DNA from: Porticoccus sp002390525
GTDB taxonomy: Bacteria; Pseudomonadota; Gammaproteobacteria; Pseudomonadales; Porticoccaceae
Direction: 5' to 3'
DNA: 64,000 nt
NCBI GenBank assembly: GCA_943846655.1
Contig: OX044352.1
Location: 1,240,001-1,304,000, forward strand
Made by a program: the position numbers and the translations under genes. Below the pieces are notes generated by a model that was not told where the DNA came from, ran no database searches, and saw only the letters and a program-made list of their open reading frames with translations. The number at the start of each line of letters is the position of its first letter. Position 1 is the stretch's first letter. Positions 28,597 through 38,151 of the stretch are shown here, piece after piece.

Positions 28597-29475
28597 ATGA
28601 TTAATTCAAACACTAAAGCGATTATATACCTACAATTGTGTCTTGTTTCTTTTTTAATAGGCGATATCTTATTAAAAATTTTATTCGATAGTGTTCCTTT
28701 AGGTCAACTTGTATGGTTTCGAACAATTGCATCAATAACTTGTTTGTTTATTTTTATAACCAGCACCGGACGAATACACTTACTTAGAACAAGAAATCTT
28801 GGGCAACACGCGCTTAGAGGAATATTTTTTGCTGTAATTAGTATGGGTTATTATCTTGCAGTCAAAAACTTTCCTTTGAGTGCAGTCGCAGCGGCACTAG
28901 CAGGCGCACCAATTTTAATTTCTGCGATATCACCTTTTATACTTAAAGAAAAGGCAAATTTAGTCCAGTGGATAGCTACATTTACTGGATTTATCGGCGT
29001 TTGCTTGGTTCTCAGGCTAAAAATCTCTGACTTCAGTCTTCTCTACTTATCTTTGTTAAGCCTTCCTTTTGCATATGCTATATTGATTCTATGGGGTAGG
29101 AGATTATCAAAAACAGATTCAGATTGGGCGATAAATTTTTATCAATTTATTCCATTATTAATTATTTCAAGCTTCTGGGGGCTCGATCAATTGATCAATG
29201 TGAGTAAAATACAGTTTATAAATTTAATGATTTCAGGAGCAGCTGGAGCAATAGGCTTTATGTTTTTAATAACTGCATTTAGGTTAGCGAAGCCTGTAAT
29301 AGTAGCTCCTTTCGAATATACTTATATCTTAATGGCGCTAACTGTGGATATTATTTTCTGGAATCTTATGCCGGATAATTTTATATGGACTGGAGTTACA
29401 CTAATTTTAATCTGTGGAATAATTCAGTGGCGACAATCGACACTAGATGAAGCAAAAAAGATCAGAGATTCGTGA
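28597..29475 (+). CDS. DMT-family (EamA) membrane transporter
   Basis: I place the start at the ATG at 28597 with a GAGAG element about 8 nt upstream; the frame is open to 28543, but that extension is polar and not family-like. The ~292-residue product has ten membrane segments arranged as two EamA repeats, with the typical APILISAISPFILKEK segment in the first. EamA proteins export small metabolites; the substrate cannot be read from sequence. It diverges from glnS and precedes ppiB by about 100 nt. Confidence 0.8.
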   Translation: MINSNTKAIIYLQLCLVSFLIGDILLKILFDSVPLGQLVWFRTIASITCLFIFITSTGRIHLLRTRNLGQHALRGIFFAVISMGYYLAVKNFPLSAVAAALAGAPILISAISPFILKEKANLVQWIATFTGFIGVCLVLRLKISDFSLLYLSLLSLPFAYAILILWGRRLSKTDSDWAINFYQFIPLLIISSFWGLDQLINVSKIQFINLMISGAAGAIGFMFLITAFRLAKPVIVAPFEYTYILMALTVDIIFWNLMPDNFIWTGVTLILICGIIQWRQSTLDEAKKIRDS

Positions 29476-29578
29476 CACTTAACAACAAATATATAACTTA
29501 AGAGGCTTTAAAATTTTTCAAAAAAAAGTATCATAGCGCCATTAAATTCACAGAATAGTAAATAGGGAAATTGATTAC

Positions 29579-30088
29579 ATGATTACATTAAACACTAATT
29601 TCGGTGACATAGTTATTAAATTGAATTTTGACGATGCGCCACTATCTTCCGCGAACTTTTTACAATACTGTCGTGATGGTTTTTACACTGATACTATTTT
29701 TCATAGAGTCATAGGTAATTTTATGATACAAGGTGGGGGATTCAATGAAAAAATGAAACAGAAAGAAACTCGAGAGCCTATTCAAAATGAGGCCGATAAT
29801 GGGTTATCAAACGATATTGGAACTCTCGCAATGGCTAGAACTAATGATCCACACTCTGCTAGCTCCCAATTCTTTATTAATGTTGCTGACAATAGCTTCT
29901 TGAATCATACTGGAAAAAATGCGCAAGGCTGGGGTTATGCAGTATTCGCAAAAGTCATAGAGGGTATGGAAGTAGTAAACAAGATCAAAACAGTCCCTAC
30001 TGGTAATAGTGGCCCCCATGGCGACGTACCAACTGAGGCCGTCTCTATAATCGGTGTCTCTGTGAGTGATGATTATGCTGACAAATGA
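29579..30088 (+). CDS. ppiB: Cytoplasmic cyclophilin-type PPIase PpiB
   Basis: A 169-residue cyclophilin without a signal peptide. The active-site segment FHRVIGNFMIQGGGF and the SSQFFINVADNSFLNH block are conserved. It accelerates proline cis-trans isomerisation in the cytosol. It lies 24 nt before lpxH, so the two probably form an operon, as the ppiB-lpxH pair does in Pseudomonas and relatives. Confidence 0.95.
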   Translation: MITLNTNFGDIVIKLNFDDAPLSSANFLQYCRDGFYTDTIFHRVIGNFMIQGGGFNEKMKQKETREPIQNEADNGLSNDIGTLAMARTNDPHSASSQFFINVADNSFLNHTGKNAQGWGYAVFAKVIEGMEVVNKIKTVPTGNSGPHGDVPTEAVSIIGVSVSDDYADK

Positions 30089-30112
30089 GGTCGCTGTTAA
30101 AAATTTGATGAA

Positions 30113-30832
30113 ATGTCCTCACTATTAATCTCAGATTTACATCTCTCGCCTTGTCACCCTGAAACATGCGAGGCTTTCTTTAATTTTTTAAGGAATGAAG
30201 CTGCTGATTCAACAACTTTATACATACTTGGTGATCTATTTGAAGCTTGGATAGGTGATGATGACCAAGACCCCTTATCCCGACAGGTTATATCATCTCT
30301 GAAAGGTCTCACAGATAATGGTGTAGCAGTTTATTTAATGTCAGGAAATAGAGATTTTTTATACGGTAAAAAGTTTGCAGCACAAACAGGTTGCAAACTT
30401 TTGCCAGATTGGCATATTTTACAATACCCAAATAAAAGAATACTGTTGCTACATGGTGATACACTTTGTACAACAGATAAACAGTATCAAAGATTTAGAT
30501 TCATAATCAGAAGTCGTCTATTACGCTTTATGTTAACCAGCCTACCTATATCAATCAGACAAAAAATAGCAAAAAGCTTGCGTTCAAAAAGCATGAAGCT
30601 TAATGCCAGTAAACCAGAAAATATAATGGATGTTTCAGTGCCTGAAGTTGAGCGGTTAATGAAAAAATATGACGCAAATATCATGATACATGGCCATACC
30701 CATAGACCCAAAAGACATCAACAAAAATATGGGGAAAGGATTGTATTGGGTGACTGGGGCAACAATGGATGGTTTATTCGAATAAACAATGAAGAGAATC
30801 TCGAGTTATTGACTTTTAAAATAAAATATTGA
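30113..30832 (+). CDS. lpxH: UDP-2,3-diacylglucosamine hydrolase LpxH
   Basis: A 239-residue metallophosphoesterase with all five family blocks: DLHLSP, GDLFEAWIGDDD, GNRDF, HGDTLC and HGHTHRP, which supply the two-manganese site. It cleaves UDP-diacylglucosamine to lipid X in lipid A synthesis at the membrane surface. The length is that of E. coli LpxH. It is convergent with pyrD. Confidence 0.95.
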   Translation: MSSLLISDLHLSPCHPETCEAFFNFLRNEAADSTTLYILGDLFEAWIGDDDQDPLSRQVISSLKGLTDNGVAVYLMSGNRDFLYGKKFAAQTGCKLLPDWHILQYPNKRILLLHGDTLCTTDKQYQRFRFIIRSRLLRFMLTSLPISIRQKIAKSLRSKSMKLNASKPENIMDVSVPEVERLMKKYDANIMIHGHTHRPKRHQQKYGERIVLGDWGNNGWFIRINNEENLELLTFKIKY

Positions 30833-30849
30833 GGAAGTTTATCGATAAA

Positions 30850-31851
30850 TCAATCTGCATTAATAATTCTATCAATTAAAGCTGGACCCTTATAAATTAA
30901 TCCAGTGTATATCTGAACAAGATCTGCTCCAGAGTCTAATTTTCTCTGGAAGTCAGCCAAATCCATTACTCCTCCAGAAGCTATTATAGGAAAATCTTTT
31001 CCAACCAGTGACCTTAATGTCACTAAAATTTCAGTTGATAACTCAAGTAAGGGTTTACCACTTATCCCTCCTTTTCCTGATGGATGATTATGTATATTTG
31101 AGGTATTTGTACATATTATTCCATCAATATTTTCTTCTAAAATCACTTCAACGAGTTGCTTTAAATAATTATTATCAATATTCGGGGATATTTTTAAAAA
31201 AAGTGGCACGTACATATAAGTCTTTGACAATTCGATTTGTTTTAATTTCAGGCTAGATATTAAATCAGAGAAGTATTCTTTATTGAATAGGTCTCTGAGG
31301 CCTTCAGTATTAGGTGAAGAAATATTAATTGCTACATAGTTAGCATAGGGGAAAACTTTCTCCAGACAAATCAAGTAATCATCTTTTGCTTTTTTTAATG
31401 GAGTATCAAAATTTTTACCAATACTTATACCCAGGGGAATTGATGATTTCCGAACAGAAACTCTTTCAACTAAATAATCAACACCTTTATTGTTAAATCC
31501 CAAGCTGTTAACTAAAGCTTCTTTGGAGCTAATTCTGAATAGTCTAGGCTTAATATTCCCTTTTTGAGGGTCTGGTGTGACAGTACCAAGTTCTAGAAAT
31601 CCAAACCCTAAACTTGCCAAAGCATCAATATAATCACCATTTTTATCTAAGCCTGCAGCAAGGCCTAGTTTATTTTTAAAGGATATACCTTTAAAAATTA
31701 TATTAGTATCATTATTCTGGGTAACTCTGAAACCCAGCATACATAACAATCTCAAAGAGATTAATCCTAGCTCATGAGAAAATTCAGCTGGAAAAATTTT
31801 CATCGCCGAAGTACAGAGAGTTACAAAATATAATACTAATTTTTTAAGCAT
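30850..31851 (-). CDS. pyrD: Dihydroorotate dehydrogenase (quinone), class 2
   Basis: A 333-residue flavoprotein. The N-terminal amphipathic helices for membrane and quinone contact, the FMN-binding NKLGLAAGLDKNG, the NISSPNT substrate segment and the glycine-rich SGGVMD phosphate loop are all present. The class 2 enzyme oxidises dihydroorotate at the inner membrane with ubiquinone. It is a single gene on the minus strand, convergent with lpxH. Confidence 0.95.
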   Translation of the reverse strand: MLKKLVLYFVTLCTSAMKIFPAEFSHELGLISLRLLCMLGFRVTQNNDTNIIFKGISFKNKLGLAAGLDKNGDYIDALASLGFGFLELGTVTPDPQKGNIKPRLFRISSKEALVNSLGFNNKGVDYLVERVSVRKSSIPLGISIGKNFDTPLKKAKDDYLICLEKVFPYANYVAINISSPNTEGLRDLFNKEYFSDLISSLKLKQIELSKTYMYVPLFLKISPNIDNNYLKQLVEVILEENIDGIICTNTSNIHNHPSGKGGISGKPLLELSTEILVTLRSLVGKDFPIIASGGVMDLADFQRKLDSGADLVQIYTGLIYKGPALIDRIINAD

Positions 31852-31953
31852 AGATTTATTATAAGTTCACTATGGTTAGAATAATAAGAAAAGTACGAAA
31901 AATATTTTCTTTTCGTAAAATAGTCTAAGTTAAATGTATCTTGTCATCAATTT

Positions 31954-32559
31954 CTAGGGGCACCCAGAATGGAAGAAAAATTCATCATCCGAGTTTTGTA
32001 TAAGTAATAGCTCTTGTTTACGCATCACTTTAACACGGTCATCAAAAGAACTATCTGATATTTTTTTAGCTAGATTCAAATAATCTTCAAAATGTCTACC
32101 TTCCGATTTGAGTAAAGATAAGTAAAATTTCTTCAAGTCTTTATCAAGATAAGGAGCCAGTTTAGAAAACCTCTCGCAAGACCTCGCCTCAATAAAGGCT
32201 CCGACTATCAACGTATCAATCAATCGAGCTGGCTCATATGTTCTAATTTTTTTTCTTAAGCCCGAAGCATATTTGGAGGCATCAATATTGTAGTACTCTA
32301 TACCTCTAGTTTTCATAATATGAATGACTTGCTCAAAGTGTCGCATTTCTTCGCGAACTAATTTCGACATTTTATTAACTAGATCAAAATTATTGGGGTA
32401 CCTGTATATCAAACTCAGCGCAGTGCTAGCTGCTTTCTTTTCACAATTAGCATGATCGATTAGTAATTTTTCTTGGTTATTGAGCGCCTTTGATACCCAT
32501 TTTTTTGATGTTTCACAGGGTAGAAAGTCTATTATTTCTTTTGCGCAAGTTTCTGGCAT
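31954..32559 (-). CDS. miaE: tRNA-(ms2io6A37) hydroxylase MiaE
   Basis: A 201-residue diiron protein. The two iron-binding signatures are E71-x2-H74 (REEMRHFEQ) and E153-x2-H156 (SEGRHFEDY), with the partner glutamates Glu40 and Glu124 in the other two helices. It hydroxylates the isopentenyl group of ms2i6A37 in tRNA, an oxygen-dependent step. MiaE has a restricted distribution, mostly in Gammaproteobacteria. It stands alone upstream of the divergent acnB region. Confidence 0.9.
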   Translation of the reverse strand: MPETCAKEIIDFLPCETSKKWVSKALNNQEKLLIDHANCEKKAASTALSLIYRYPNNFDLVNKMSKLVREEMRHFEQVIHIMKTRGIEYYNIDASKYASGLRKKIRTYEPARLIDTLIVGAFIEARSCERFSKLAPYLDKDLKKFYLSLLKSEGRHFEDYLNLAKKISDSSFDDRVKVMRKQELLLIQNSDDEFFFHSGCP

Positions 32560-32904
32560 GAAATTGCATCCTCATTCAAATTTTCTTTTAAAGATCAATA
32601 TTATAAAGTGAAAAATTATAATTAAACCAAAAATTCACTCATATTTTATCATCATGTAATTGAGGTAGCTTATAAGTAATAACTTGTTAATTACAAAATA
32701 TGTGGAACTAATTACTTCAAAAAATACTTTTTAAATGAATCGAAAATCAGTGTCACTTAGCTGGGTATTTTATAGTAGAATACTGCACCCATATAATATT
32801 GTCCTCCAAAAGTAATGGATTGACTAAAATAAATGATCCATCTTTGAAGACAAATTATAATAAAAGATTAAACTTAATTAAGTATTAATATGTGAGAGAT
32901 TTGA
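32560..32904. other. Intergenic region between miaE and acnB
   Basis: This ~345-nt AT-rich gap lies between divergent genes and must hold both promoters. A TATAAT hexamer occurs at 32856-32861, 44 nt before the acnB ATG, but no good -35 box stands 16-18 nt before it; a TTGACT at 32820 is too far away. A GAGAG ribosome-binding element precedes the acnB ATG. No small gene or stable hairpin was found. Confidence 0.4.
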
Positions 32905-35709
32905 ATGAGCCTATATACAGATTATATGGATGAAATCGATAGCCGTAAAAAGGATCTAGGATTAAGTCCGAAGCCAATTGACAGTGCTGATTTACTGGCA
33001 GAGATTATTACCCGAATCAAAGATACCGAGAATGAGCATCGCAAAGATTCCCTGAAGTTCTTCATTTACAATACACTACCAGGAACAACTGGCGCTGCTG
33101 GGGTGAAAGCACAATTCCTAAAAGAAATTATTCTGGGTGAATCTATAGCTGAAGAGATCACAGTAGAATTTGCCTTCGAGCTCCTCTCCCACATGAAAGG
33201 CGGGCCCTCTATTGAAGTTCTGCTCGATCTTGCTCTATCTGATAATGCAGTCGTTGCCAAACCAGCCGCTGACGTTTTGAAAACTCAGGTATTTTTATAC
33301 GAAGCCGATACTAGTCGCCTGATTTCGGCTTTTAAAGCTGGAAATGCCCATGCCAAGGAGATTCTAAAGAGCTACTCACAAGCCGATTTCTTTACCAAAT
33401 TACCTGAGATTGAAGAGACCATTGAAATCGTTACTTACATCGCTGGCGAAGGTGATATCTCTACTGACTTGTTGTCTCCAGGTAATCAAGCACACTCACG
33501 TGCTGACCGAGAGCTGCATGGCCAGTGTATGATTACCCCCGAAGCTCAACAGGAAATCGTTGGGTTGCAAAAGAAACACCCGAATGCCAAAGTGATGCTA
33601 ATCGCTGAGAAAGGCACTATGGGGGTGGGCTCTTCACGCATGTCTGGCGTCAACAATGTTGCCCTATGGGCGGGTAAGCAAGCTAGCCCATATGTGCCAT
33701 TCGTCAATATCGCTCCAATTGTTGCCGGTACGAACGGTATCTCTCCAATCTTTTTGACCACCGTTGACGTTACTGGTGGCATCGGTCTCGACCTACAAAA
33801 CTGGGTTAAAAAAGTAGACGCCGAAGGCAATACCATTTTTGATGATAATGGCGATGCCGTACTGGAAGAGGCATACTCAGTGGCTACGGGTACTGTGCTT
33901 ACTATTAACACTAAAAAACATAAGCTCTATAACGGCGCCACAGAACTAGCGGACATTTCTTCTGCATTCACACCGCAAAAGATTGAATTCATGAGGGCTG
34001 GTGGGTCTTACGCTGTTGTCTTTGGTAAGAAACTACAAACCATTGCAGCTGATGCTTTAGGGATTAAACCTGCTCTGATTTACTCGCCATCGAAAGAAAT
34101 TTCTATTAAGGATCAAGGCCTTACTGCTGTTGAAAAGATCTTCAACAGGAACGCTTTGGGCGTGGCTTCTAGTACCCCGCTGCATGCTGGTTCTGACGTT
34201 CGCGTCAAAGTGAATATCGTCGGCTCTCAGGACACCACTGGCCCTATGACTTGTCAGGAACTGGAAGCTATGGCCGCTTCTGTGATCTCGCCAAGTGTTG
34301 ATGGTGCTTATCAATCCGGTTGTCATACCGCTTCAGTTTGGGATAGTAAAGCAAAAGCTAATATTCCAAAGTTGATGTCATTCATGAATAATTTCGGACT
34401 GATCACTGCGCGTGATCCCAACAACTCTTACCATGCTATGACCGACGTAATCCATAAGGTGTTGAATGACATAACCGTGGACGACCGTGCTATCATCATC
34501 GGTGGTGACTCTCACACCCGGATGTCTAAAGGCATTGCTTTTGGTGCAGATTCGGGTACTGTAGCTGTCGCACTAGCTACCGGTGAATCAGCTATGCCGA
34601 TTCCTGAGTCTGTGAAGGTTACCTTCATAGGTGACATGAAGAGCCATATGGATTTTCGCGATGTAGTGCATGCTACTCAGGCGCAGATGCTCAAGCAGTT
34701 CAGCGGCGAGAATGTATTCCAAGGTCGTATTATCGAAGTACATATCGGCACGCTACTAGCTGACCAAGCATTCACCTTCACCGACTGGACTGCAGAAATG
34801 AAGGCAAAAGCCTCTATCTGTATCTCTGACGATGAAACTCTGATCAAGTCACTTGGTCTGGCTAAGAGGCGTATTCAGATCATGATCGACAAGGGTATGG
34901 AAAACCATGTAGAGATGCTACAAGGCCTTATCGATATAGCTGATAAGCGAATCGCTGAAATCCAGTCGGGAGAAAACCCTGCTTTGGCTCCAGATAATAA
35001 TGCTAAGTACTTCGCAAAAGTAGTTGTTGATCTAGACCAAATCGATGAGCCAATGATTGCTGATCCCGATGTAAATAATGAAGATCCCTCTAAGCGCTAT
35101 ACTCACGATACTATTCGTCCAGTGTCTTATTACGGCGGTAACAAAAACGTTGATCTGTGCTTTGTCGGTTCTTGTATGGTACACAAAGGAGATATGCAGA
35201 TCATCGCTCAGATGTTGCGCAACCTTGAAAATCAGGGCAAGATTAACTTCAAAGTCCCGCTGGTTATTGCCCCACCCACTTACAATATCGTTGATGAATT
35301 AAAGGCGGAGGGTGACTGGGAACTTCTACAAAAATACGCGGGTTTCGAATTCGACGATTCCGATCCTAAAGAGGCCGCCCGTACGCAGTACCAAAATATT
35401 ATGTATTTAGAGCGTCCGGGTTGTAATCTATGTATGGGTAATCAAGAGAAGGCTGCTAAAGGTGACACGGTAATGGCTACCTCTACCCGCCTCTTCCAAG
35501 GCCGTGTAGTAGAAGATACTGACGAAAAGAAAGGTGAGTCACTGCTAGCCTCTACGCCAATGGTTGTACTATCAAGCATCTTGGGCCGTATCCCAACCAT
35601 CGAAGAGTATAAAGCGGCTGTTCAGGGTCTTAACCTAACCGACTTCGTGCCACCCTCGGTAGACCTAAGTGTTGAACCACAAGCTGTGCCGGTGAGAGTT
35701 ATCGGCTAG
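32905..35709 (+). CDS. acnB: Aconitate hydratase B, long form, G+C-rich
   Basis: A 934-residue aconitase, longer than E. coli AcnB (865). The N-terminal HEAT-like domain (about 1-160), the swivel region and the catalytic domain are present, with 4Fe-4S ligands Cys757, Cys840 and Cys843 (GCNLCMGNQ). It converts citrate to isocitrate, and the family also acts on 2-methylisocitrate. The sequence reads like the long AcnB I associate with Bacteroidota (a recollection, not a search). Its DNA is richer in G+C: line 34501-34560 is 52% GC against 32% at 32101-32160 in miaE. Both points suggest acquisition by transfer, although high expression could also shape codon use. Confidence 0.93.
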   Translation: MSLYTDYMDEIDSRKKDLGLSPKPIDSADLLAEIITRIKDTENEHRKDSLKFFIYNTLPGTTGAAGVKAQFLKEIILGESIAEEITVEFAFELLSHMKGGPSIEVLLDLALSDNAVVAKPAADVLKTQVFLYEADTSRLISAFKAGNAHAKEILKSYSQADFFTKLPEIEETIEIVTYIAGEGDISTDLLSPGNQAHSRADRELHGQCMITPEAQQEIVGLQKKHPNAKVMLIAEKGTMGVGSSRMSGVNNVALWAGKQASPYVPFVNIAPIVAGTNGISPIFLTTVDVTGGIGLDLQNWVKKVDAEGNTIFDDNGDAVLEEAYSVATGTVLTINTKKHKLYNGATELADISSAFTPQKIEFMRAGGSYAVVFGKKLQTIAADALGIKPALIYSPSKEISIKDQGLTAVEKIFNRNALGVASSTPLHAGSDVRVKVNIVGSQDTTGPMTCQELEAMAASVISPSVDGAYQSGCHTASVWDSKAKANIPKLMSFMNNFGLITARDPNNSYHAMTDVIHKVLNDITVDDRAIIIGGDSHTRMSKGIAFGADSGTVAVALATGESAMPIPESVKVTFIGDMKSHMDFRDVVHATQAQMLKQFSGENVFQGRIIEVHIGTLLADQAFTFTDWTAEMKAKASICISDDETLIKSLGLAKRRIQIMIDKGMENHVEMLQGLIDIADKRIAEIQSGENPALAPDNNAKYFAKVVVDLDQIDEPMIADPDVNNEDPSKRYTHDTIRPVSYYGGNKNVDLCFVGSCMVHKGDMQIIAQMLRNLENQGKINFKVPLVIAPPTYNIVDELKAEGDWELLQKYAGFEFDDSDPKEAARTQYQNIMYLERPGCNLCMGNQEKAAKGDTVMATSTRLFQGRVVEDTDEKKGESLLASTPMVVLSSILGRIPTIEEYKAAVQGLNLTDFVPPSVDLSVEPQAVPVRVIG

Positions 35710-35758
35710 CTTTTAATCTTTAATTAACAGAATGTATCAAGCACTTAAACGTTGGATT

Positions 35759-36757
35759 TTACTTTTTATCTATACTACGTTGCTTGTTTTTTAATTCTAT
35801 TTTTTTCCTCCTGCGGTTGGATGTTTGCGATTCTATTGTGGAGCCAAGATGTGCCTCTCCTCTTTTTTTAGCCAGACTGAGCTGTTCTTCTCTATCTGTA
35901 TAGCGTTTAATTTGTTTGCTACTATGTTGACCGACACAATAATGGCAACTGATACCTTTTATGTAATTCTCATGGTTTTTTTCTTCGTCTGTTATAGGCA
36001 TTCGACATGCATGGCATTGGTCATAGCAACCTTTCTCTAAATTATGATTTACCGTAACCCTATTATCAAAGACAAAGCATTCGCCCCTCCATCTAGAATT
36101 GCTCTCAGGGACTTTCTCAAGATAGCTAAGAATTCCGCCTTTTAAGTGAAAAACTTCCTCGAAACCCTGTTGTTTCATGTAGGCTGTGGATTTTTCGCAC
36201 CTAATTCCACCCGTACAAAACATTGCAATTTTCTTTTTATCTTTTGATTTCAGATATTTTTTTGCCTTATCAGGAAATTCTCGAAAATTCTTTGTTTCAA
36301 GGCTCACTGAATTAATAAATGTACCAATTTTTACTTCATAGTCATTTCTGGTATCAACAACTAAAACATCAGGATCAGCAATAAACTCATTCCAGTCATC
36401 GGGATCTACATAAGTTCCAACTAATTCGTTTGGATTTATATTCCCAATACCCATCGTTACTATTTCCTTTTTCAATTTAACTTTTGTTCTATAAAAAGGT
36501 TGCTCTTCAACATAAGATTCTTTAGCCTCTAAATTTGCAAAACGAGCATCTTTCTCTAACCATTCTATGACTGCATCAACACCCTTTTTTGGACCAGAAA
36601 TTGTTCCATTAATACCCTCTGGAGCTAACAAAAAAGTACCGAGAACGGACTCGCTAACCATCAAATTATAAAGTGGTGTTCGAAACGATTCAAAATCTGG
36701 AAATTTTGCAAAACGGTATAAAGACAGAACAACTACGCTCAAATTAGACTTAGACAT
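35759..36757 (-). CDS. trhO: tRNA uridine(34) hydroxylase TrhO (rhodanese family)
   Basis: A 332-residue protein with an N-terminal acylphosphatase-like domain (about 5-105), a rhodanese domain with the catalytic Cys181 (MFCTGGIRCEKS), and a C-terminal segment with paired cysteines (CHACRMP and CHYC) likely to bind metal. TrhO (YceA) introduces the oxygen at U34 for 5-hydroxyuridine-derived wobble bases in tRNA. Length and domains fit the family. It is convergent with acnB. Confidence 0.92.
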   Translation of the reverse strand: MSKSNLSVVVLSLYRFAKFPDFESFRTPLYNLMVSESVLGTFLLAPEGINGTISGPKKGVDAVIEWLEKDARFANLEAKESYVEEQPFYRTKVKLKKEIVTMGIGNINPNELVGTYVDPDDWNEFIADPDVLVVDTRNDYEVKIGTFINSVSLETKNFREFPDKAKKYLKSKDKKKIAMFCTGGIRCEKSTAYMKQQGFEEVFHLKGGILSYLEKVPESNSRWRGECFVFDNRVTVNHNLEKGCYDQCHACRMPITDEEKNHENYIKGISCHYCVGQHSSKQIKRYTDREEQLSLAKKRGEAHLGSTIESQTSNRRRKKIELKNKQRSIDKK

Positions 36758-36928
36758 GAATTTTCCTGATTGCTTAAACTGCCTGAAGGCTTAAAAAAAA
36801 TTATATATAATATTTTATCAACATATCATCTATCTATAAATAGAACTTTTGAGACAATATGAGTTATCGACAATTGTCGAAACTCAAGTTATTGTCTCCA
36901 TATAAGTAGTTAAACTGGAATCAACAGC

Positions 36929-37411
36929 ATGGGTTTATTTGTAATACTGATAATCACTTTAATCGCAAGCTATTTTTACTATGTAAAGACCAAAAGTACT
37001 GATCCACAGAAAAGAAAAAAACTATTATTTAAGAACATTTTTTATTTAGTAATAATAATAATTATTACTTTAGCTCTATCTGGTCGAGTTTCATGGATAA
37101 TAGCTGCTGGTGCAGCATTGATACCTATAGCAAAATTCATGTTTTTATTCCTATGGAGAAGTCTTCCGTTTATTCAAATGTGGATGAGATCTCGAAAGCT
37201 TAAAGAAGGCAGGAATACTTCATCACAAAAAAATAATACACTTACTGAATCTGAAGCATTGGAAATACTTGGTCTAGAGCCAGGATCTAACGACGAGGAA
37301 ATTGTTCAAGCGCACAGACAACTTATGCAAAAGATTCACCCCGATAGAGGTGGAAACAATTATATGGCAACAAAATTAAATCTAGCTCGAGATCTGTTAT
37401 TAAAAAAATGA
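36929..37411 (+). CDS. Membrane-anchored J-domain protein
   Basis: A 160-residue protein with two or three N-terminal membrane segments (about 3-15, 34-50, 55-75) and a C-terminal J-domain with the HPD motif (KIHPDRGG). The layout is that of TIM14/DjlB-type type III J-proteins, which recruit DnaK to the membrane. The J-domain has the shortened form that ends soon after helix III. The partner and client are unknown. It sits alone on the plus strand. Confidence 0.82.
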   Translation: MGLFVILIITLIASYFYYVKTKSTDPQKRKKLLFKNIFYLVIIIIITLALSGRVSWIIAAGAALIPIAKFMFLFLWRSLPFIQMWMRSRKLKEGRNTSSQKNNTLTESEALEILGLEPGSNDEEIVQAHRQLMQKIHPDRGGNNYMATKLNLARDLLLKK

Positions 37412-37416
37412 TTGAG

Positions 37417-37578
37417 TTATAAAGTATCTTTATTTTTTTCAAAAATTCTTTTGAGGCTTACCAGGTCTCTATTGATTGCATTGACCTCGTCCCAAAGAAT
37501 TTCATTTTCTGAAAGTAGACGTCTTTTTAAAGCCTCTAACTCTAATATCACTTCTTGTATTGAACAGTCAGCATTCAT
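37417..37578 (-). CDS. Possible 53-residue coiled-coil protein
   Basis: On the minus strand an ATG at 37578 opens a 53-codon frame that ends 5 nt from the stop of the convergent J-domain gene. The product is acidic and helical with heptad-like leucines (VILELEALKRRLLSEN), suggesting a short coiled coil. No clear Shine-Dalgarno sequence is present. A longer hydrophobic frame on the plus strand of the same DNA looks less protein-like. I do not recognise a family; SlyX-like proteins were considered but do not match. Confidence 0.35.
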   Translation of the reverse strand: MNADCSIQEVILELEALKRRLLSENEILWDEVNAINRDLVSLKRIFEKNKDTL

Positions 37579-37824
37579 AAGCTTTATATGTAAAAAATTT
37601 GTTTTCTATAAATTAAACTTATTTTTATTTCTAGAAAATCTTGTTTTTCTTCTCTTTTCTACAAAGAAAAAGTGTCAATCATGACTGAATAACAATAATT
37701 AAATAGGCTAAATAGTGGCTTAAATCAAATTTTCCTATGGTGCCAAGGATTGTAAGCAGTATGTTCATACAATGATTAAAAAGTTGTTATTAAGCCTTCG
37801 AAAATATTAATGTTTACTTAAATA

Positions 37825-38034
37825 TTAATTATCATGACCTTCGTGTGCCTCATCGTCGCTATCGCTCTTTTCCTTGTCATGATCTTCATGATCTTTATGA
37901 TCCTCATGATCTTTATGGTCTTTGTCAGCTACACGAACATTATCTGCACCATGATTTGTTCCACAATGACTACCGTAAGCATTTGATATTGAAGCCAAAA
38001 TAAAAATTAAGAGTGTTATTTTTAATGTTTTCAT
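37825..38034 (-). CDS. Exported His/Asp-rich peptide, possible metal binder (69 aa)
   Basis: The first ~21 residues form a clear Sec signal peptide (hydrophobic TLLIFILASI ending SNAYG). The mature part is almost entirely His, Asp, Glu and Lys, with the repeated unit DHKDHE. In DNA this is an 18-nt tandem repeat (GATCATAAAGATCATGAG and variants, about 37875-37925). Such histidine-rich periplasmic segments usually bind Zn, Cu or Ni, but no function is established here. AAAGGTAG precedes the ATG. A 38-residue membrane peptide gene lies just upstream on the same strand. Confidence 0.65.
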   Translation of the reverse strand: MKTLKITLLIFILASISNAYGSHCGTNHGADNVRVADKDHKDHEDHKDHEDHDKEKSDSDDEAHEGHDN

Positions 38035-38151
38035 ATCGTACTACCTTTACGTTTATTAAAGTTATACTTTTTAGCTATTTCATTCTTGCTTCTAAAATCA
38101 CTTAAGTCAAGTCAGCGTCAGAAGACTATTACTTCAAAGATAGATTGATCT

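Noticed and set aside
33546..33911. Minus-strand frame inside acnB
   Set aside because: Shadow of the G+C-richer acnB codons. No ribosome-binding site and no recognisable protein.
37412..37684. 90-codon plus-strand frame after the J-domain gene
   Set aside because: Phe/Leu/Ser-rich low-complexity translation without a ribosome-binding site. The minus-strand coiled-coil frame in the same DNA looks more like protein.
37875..37925. 18-nt tandem repeats considered as a CRISPR array
   Set aside because: The units are contiguous, lie inside a reading frame and encode DHKDHE. There are no spacers and no cas genes.
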